From Bacillota bacterium (lineage in GTDB: Bacteria > Bacillota > Clostridia > Acetivibrionales > DTU013), in assembly GCA_023411575.1 (NCBI GenBank), contig JAEYOP010000063.1, positions 1-64,000 of the forward strand: a stretch of 64,000 nt of DNA, given 5' to 3'. Made by a program: the position numbers and the translations under genes. How positions within the stretch are numbered: position 1 is the stretch's first letter; the number at the start of each line of letters is the position of its first letter. Of the stretch, positions 61,374 through 64,000 are shown in pieces. The notes under the pieces were generated by a model. The model had not been told where the DNA came from, ran no database searches, and saw only the letters and a list, made by a program, of their open reading frames with translations.

Positions 61374-62395
61374 TTCGCAAGCCCTCCTTCCGGAGCAACG
61401 ACAAACGCCGTAGGAACCGTTCTCTCTCCCAGCTTGTCGGAGGGTTTGTTGATGACCTTCCCGTTATAGTACATGGTGGTGGAGGAACCGCCGTCCAGAT
61501 TGGCCGCGTTGACCGCGCCGTAATCCAGGAGAATATCCTGTACGTCGCGAAGCGTCGCCCCGAGGGATTCCAGCGACCTGCCGTCGATCACGAGCAGGAG
61601 GACCTCCCCGTCTTCCTTTTGTCCGATCGCCGTGCGCGGCGCGATTCCCCAGCCGCCGTCCCCGCTGGTGATAGTAGGCTTGCCGTTCACGATGAGAGGC
61701 GGGCCGAAGCTGACGCCCTCCTGGATCCCCAGTTTTTTCAACTGGGCCATGGAATGCTTGCCGACAATCAGCATGCCTTCCTTTGTAAAAGCGACGGTCT
61801 GCTGCTTCGCATTCTCGTTTTTGATCTGATTGTACACCACCTTGCCGTCGTGGACGATAAAGCCGATCGGCGCGCCGCCCGTTCCGGTCCAGCCCCGGTC
61901 CAGGAAGCCTCCGGCGTTGATGCCGGCCACCGCCGAATTGCTTTTGCAGATCTGGCTGGTGGTTTCGCCCGAATCCGGCATCTGGGACGAATATCCCGCC
62001 CGGATCCTCGTCGGATCGTGGACAACCATGAGCTTGCCCTCAAAGTCCCCGCCGTCTATATTGAAGACTTCGATCTTGTTGTCATGCCTGCTGCTGATAT
62101 TTATAGCCTGGAGCTGCTCGCCCCGCTCCGTAGGATCGACGGCATAGCTGCTGCCGAGAATCCGCGCGATTGCTTCATCGGAAAGAAAGAACTTTGCAAT
62201 ATACTGATGTCTCAACGTGTTCCACGACGCGCCCACCACCGTTCTCCTGACCTCGTCAAAAGGCCCGTAGAAGATCAGCAGCGGTATCGTGACGCACGTA
62301 AAGAAAAACTCAAACGCCAGAAATAGTAAAAGACGCCTTCCAGCAGACTTTGGCGCCTGTCTTTTAACGGTTTCCATTTTAACCCCGGTTTCCAT
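61370..62395 (-). CDS. Phosphodiester glycosidase family protein
   Basis: About 341 residues. A membrane helix (LLLFLAFEFFFTCVTIPLLIFYG) anchors an extracellular NAGPA-type domain (PF09992). Seen: AVAGINAGGF, SFGPPLIVNGKP, APRTAIGQ, VIDGRS and the signature NLDGGSSTTMYYNG. Family members cleave sugar-1-phosphodiester bonds, for example in wall teichoic or capsule polymers. The start at 62395 has AAAGGGG 5 bases upstream. Confidence 0.9.
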   Translation of the reverse strand: METGVKMETVKRQAPKSAGRRLLLFLAFEFFFTCVTIPLLIFYGPFDEVRRTVVGASWNTLRHQYIAKFFLSDEAIARILGSSYAVDPTERGEQLQAINISSRHDNKIEVFNIDGGDFEGKLMVVHDPTRIRAGYSSQMPDSGETTSQICKSNSAVAGINAGGFLDRGWTGTGGAPIGFIVHDGKVVYNQIKNENAKQQTVAFTKEGMLIVGKHSMAQLKKLGIQEGVSFGPPLIVNGKPTITSGDGGWGIAPRTAIGQKEDGEVLLLVIDGRSLESLGATLRDVQDILLDYGAVNAANLDGGSSTTMYYNGKVINKPSDKLGERTVPTAFVVAPEGGLAN

Positions 62396-62517
62396 TCGAA
62401 CCCCTTTCAACCCATTGAACCTGAAGAAACACTTCCGTCTATTTTATCTTATTTTAACTCAATTTGAAACAAGTTGTCTGAAATTTTAACACATTTTTAA
62501 ACTTGGGCAGCCCCGCA

Positions 62518-62937
62518 TCAAACGATGCCATAGCTGTCCAGGCTTGTGTGCAGCCTTTCAAATACCATTCCGGCCACGAACCAGGCCGGCGCGTAGGAAA
62601 GCGTTATCATGCCGTTCACGGCCAGTCTGTCCGTATAGTACCAGGGATGCACCCCCAACACAAGGAAGAGAAGCATGCCGCTGGTGTACTCAATGCTCCA
62701 GATCAGCACAACCCAGACCAATCCCCTGAAAAACCAGTTCCAGCCCGCAATCCGGTGGTGCAGCGGCTCCATGAAAACCGCGCAGCCGTAAATCAGGAAC
62801 ATCCAGAGGTTTGATTGGCCAAGGAGCCTCAGATCCCCGCCGATCAACGAACCCAGGCCCGTCCATATGATTTCGATTCCCCAGCCGACAATTCCGTAGA
62901 AAAAAAATCTTTTAACCATGCCATTATTTTGAACCAT
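62518..62937 (-). CDS. CmpB-like (PF06541) membrane protein
   Basis: A 139-residue protein with about four membrane helices. GWGIEIIWTG, FLIYGCAVFMEPLH and WSIEYTSGMLL fit the putative ABC-transporter type IV/CmpB family (PF06541). Its real role is not known and no ABC partner is nearby. The start context is weak; the ATG at 62919 (MVKRFF) is an alternative. Confidence 0.75.
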   Translation of the reverse strand: MVQNNGMVKRFFFYGIVGWGIEIIWTGLGSLIGGDLRLLGQSNLWMFLIYGCAVFMEPLHHRIAGWNWFFRGLVWVVLIWSIEYTSGMLLFLVLGVHPWYYTDRLAVNGMITLSYAPAWFVAGMVFERLHTSLDSYGIV

Positions 62938-63005
62938 CTTTGCAAATAATATTGAAGGAAAATAAAAATCTTTTTTAATATAAATTTAACATTAGGGAAA
63001 CAAAA

Positions 63006-63035
63006 TTGTGGTATTATATTAAGAACTATTATAAT
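63006..63035 (+). promoter_or_regulatory. Putative promoter of glucan phosphorylase
   Basis: TTGTGG, an 18-base spacer, and TATAAT, 125 bases before the phosphorylase start. Confidence 0.45.
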
Positions 63036-63159
63036 GAAGCAAGTGTATTTACAGGTAATATTATATAGAAGAGTCAATATTCAATAACCGCGAGATTTTT
63101 TGCTTCACTCGCATGACATTTGATATTGAAGTTACGAGATGCGACTGGAGGACACCTAT

Positions 63160-64000
63160 ATGAAACCGCTTGGAAGAATTACCGTATCGACAGTCATACC
63201 CGAGAGGCTTTCAAAGCTTACGGATCTGGCGCAGAATTTTTGGTGGACGTGGAATTATGAGGCAGTCGAGCTGTTTAAATCCATCGATTCGAGACTCTGG
63301 TACCGGCTGGGAGCAAACCCGGTAGCCTTTCTGCGGAAGATCGGAAACAAGCGACTGGTACAAAAGCTGAACATTGCTGCGTTTCTCGAGAGCTACGACC
63401 GTGTGGTCCAGAAATTCCACGACTACATGAGCAGCACGGATACCTGGTTCAACAGGACCTATCCGGGGCACAGCGGACAAATGATCGCGTACTTTTCAGC
63501 GGAATTCGGGCTGAGCGAGTCCCTGCCCATTTATTCCGGCGGACTTGGCGTCCTGTCGGGCGACCACTGCAAATCCGCAAGCGATCTGGGCCTGCCGTTC
63601 ACGGCAATCGGCCTGTTTTACAGGCAGGGGTACTTTAATCAGTTGATTACGCGGGAAGGCATACAGGAAACCGCCTACAGCACCCTGAACCTTTCCGATC
63701 TTGCAGTAAAGCCGGTTCACGGCGCCAATGGGGATAATCTGCTCGTCGGCGTCGAAATGCCGGGCAGAATCGTATACGTCGCCCTCTGGCAGGTCAGGGT
63801 CGGCAGGATCAACCTGTACCTGCTGGACTCGGACGTCCCGCAGAACAGCGAACAGGACCGGCGCATCACGGCAAGGCTTTACGGCGGCGACGGCGATACG
63901 AGGATCCAGCAGGAGATCCTCCTTGGAATGGGCGGCGTGAAGGCCCTGGAAGCCCTCGGCATCAGCGCCTCCGTATACCATATGAACGAAGGGCATTCCG
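63160..64000 (+). CDS. Alpha-glucan phosphorylase, N-terminal part (runs off window)
   Basis: 280 codons are visible. It opens MKPLGRITVSTVIPERLSKL, then LAQNFWWTWNYEAVELF (DUF3417-type N-terminus of the TIGR02094 alpha-glucan phosphorylase family). Next come IAYFSAEFGLSESLPIYSGGLGVLSGDH in adjoining motifs, GLFYRQGYF and ASVYHMNEGHS. It phosphorolyses glycogen or maltodextrins to glucose-1-phosphate. GGAGG 8 bases before the ATG. The PLP-binding C-terminal half lies outside the window. Confidence 0.92.
   Translation, partial: MKPLGRITVSTVIPERLSKLTDLAQNFWWTWNYEAVELFKSIDSRLWYRLGANPVAFLRKIGNKRLVQKLNIAAFLESYDRVVQKFHDYMSSTDTWFNRTYPGHSGQMIAYFSAEFGLSESLPIYSGGLGVLSGDHCKSASDLGLPFTAIGLFYRQGYFNQLITREGIQETAYSTLNLSDLAVKPVHGANGDNLLVGVEMPGRIVYVALWQVRVGRINLYLLDSDVPQNSEQDRRITARLYGGDGDTRIQQEILLGMGGVKALEALGISASVYHMNEGHS

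Noticed and set aside
1..64000. CRISPR arrays, rRNA or tRNA genes
   Set aside because: No regularly spaced short repeats and no rRNA or tRNA-like cloverleaf regions were seen on either strand by eye.

Overview
The window looks like a chromosomal segment of an anaerobic, Gram-positive clostridium, most likely a cellulolytic-cluster type (Acetivibrio/Ruminiclostridium-like). This rests on the gene families and RNA elements seen: a class D sortase, a CsbB/YfhO pair, a T-box, ANTAR control of amt, a glycine riboswitch, GEMM-I c-di-GMP riboswitches, TTG/GTG starts with strong GGAGG sites, and compact metabolic operons. The genus is an inference from family content; no rRNA or tRNA gene is visible. 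Most genes are on the minus strand.

Layout. 1-2.6 kb is accessory DNA: the 3' remnant of an IS66-type transposase, a lone polysaccharide-lyase-like gene, and an insertion sequence whose transposase has lost its first catalytic Asp. 2.7-6.3 kb holds housekeeping or unknown genes (AI-2E transporter, YtxH-like, PRC-barrel, DUF1015). 6.4-22.5 kb is a large type IV pilus (T4P) locus. On the minus strand its order is: tandem c-di-GMP-I riboswitches, a secreted transglutaminase-like protein, pilA, a second pilin, a PilP-like protein, a barrel-less secretin-like protein, pilT, pilC, a sigma-70-family factor, pilM, pilN, pilO, pilB, a PilX-like protein, a prepilin fused to a beta-propeller-like domain, and a prepilin with a C-terminal CFI-box. 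A second pilT faces the operon from the other side. No prepilin peptidase is in the window.

22.5-28 kb carries envelope glycosylation genes (YfhO, two polyprenyl-phosphate glycosyltransferases) and a sortase. 28-34 kb holds serine synthesis genes behind a glycine riboswitch with a terminator, then lysA, yqeK and nadD. 34-45.5 kb is purine metabolism (purEFMNHD, an NCS2 purine permease, guaA) with an AEC transporter and a decayed toxin-antitoxin remnant. 45.6-50.5 kb encodes nickel-pincer cofactor synthesis (larE, larB, larC, but no larA) with a DUF2520 protein and a radical SAM protein. 50.7-64 kb has a large secreted protein of unknown function, prfB with its programmed frameshift, an ANTAR regulator divergent from amt-glnK, an Lrp regulator plus aminotransferase behind a T-box, DivIVA-like, thioredoxin, a phosphodiester glycosidase with a membrane-anchored partner, a CmpB-like membrane protein, and the start of an alpha-glucan phosphorylase that runs off the window.

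The most notable system is the T4P locus. It combines second-messenger RNA control at its head, its own sigma factor, PilP/PilQ-like proteins in what appears to be a single-membrane cell, and two unusual minor pilins that could form an adhesive or sensory tip. No CRISPR array was seen.
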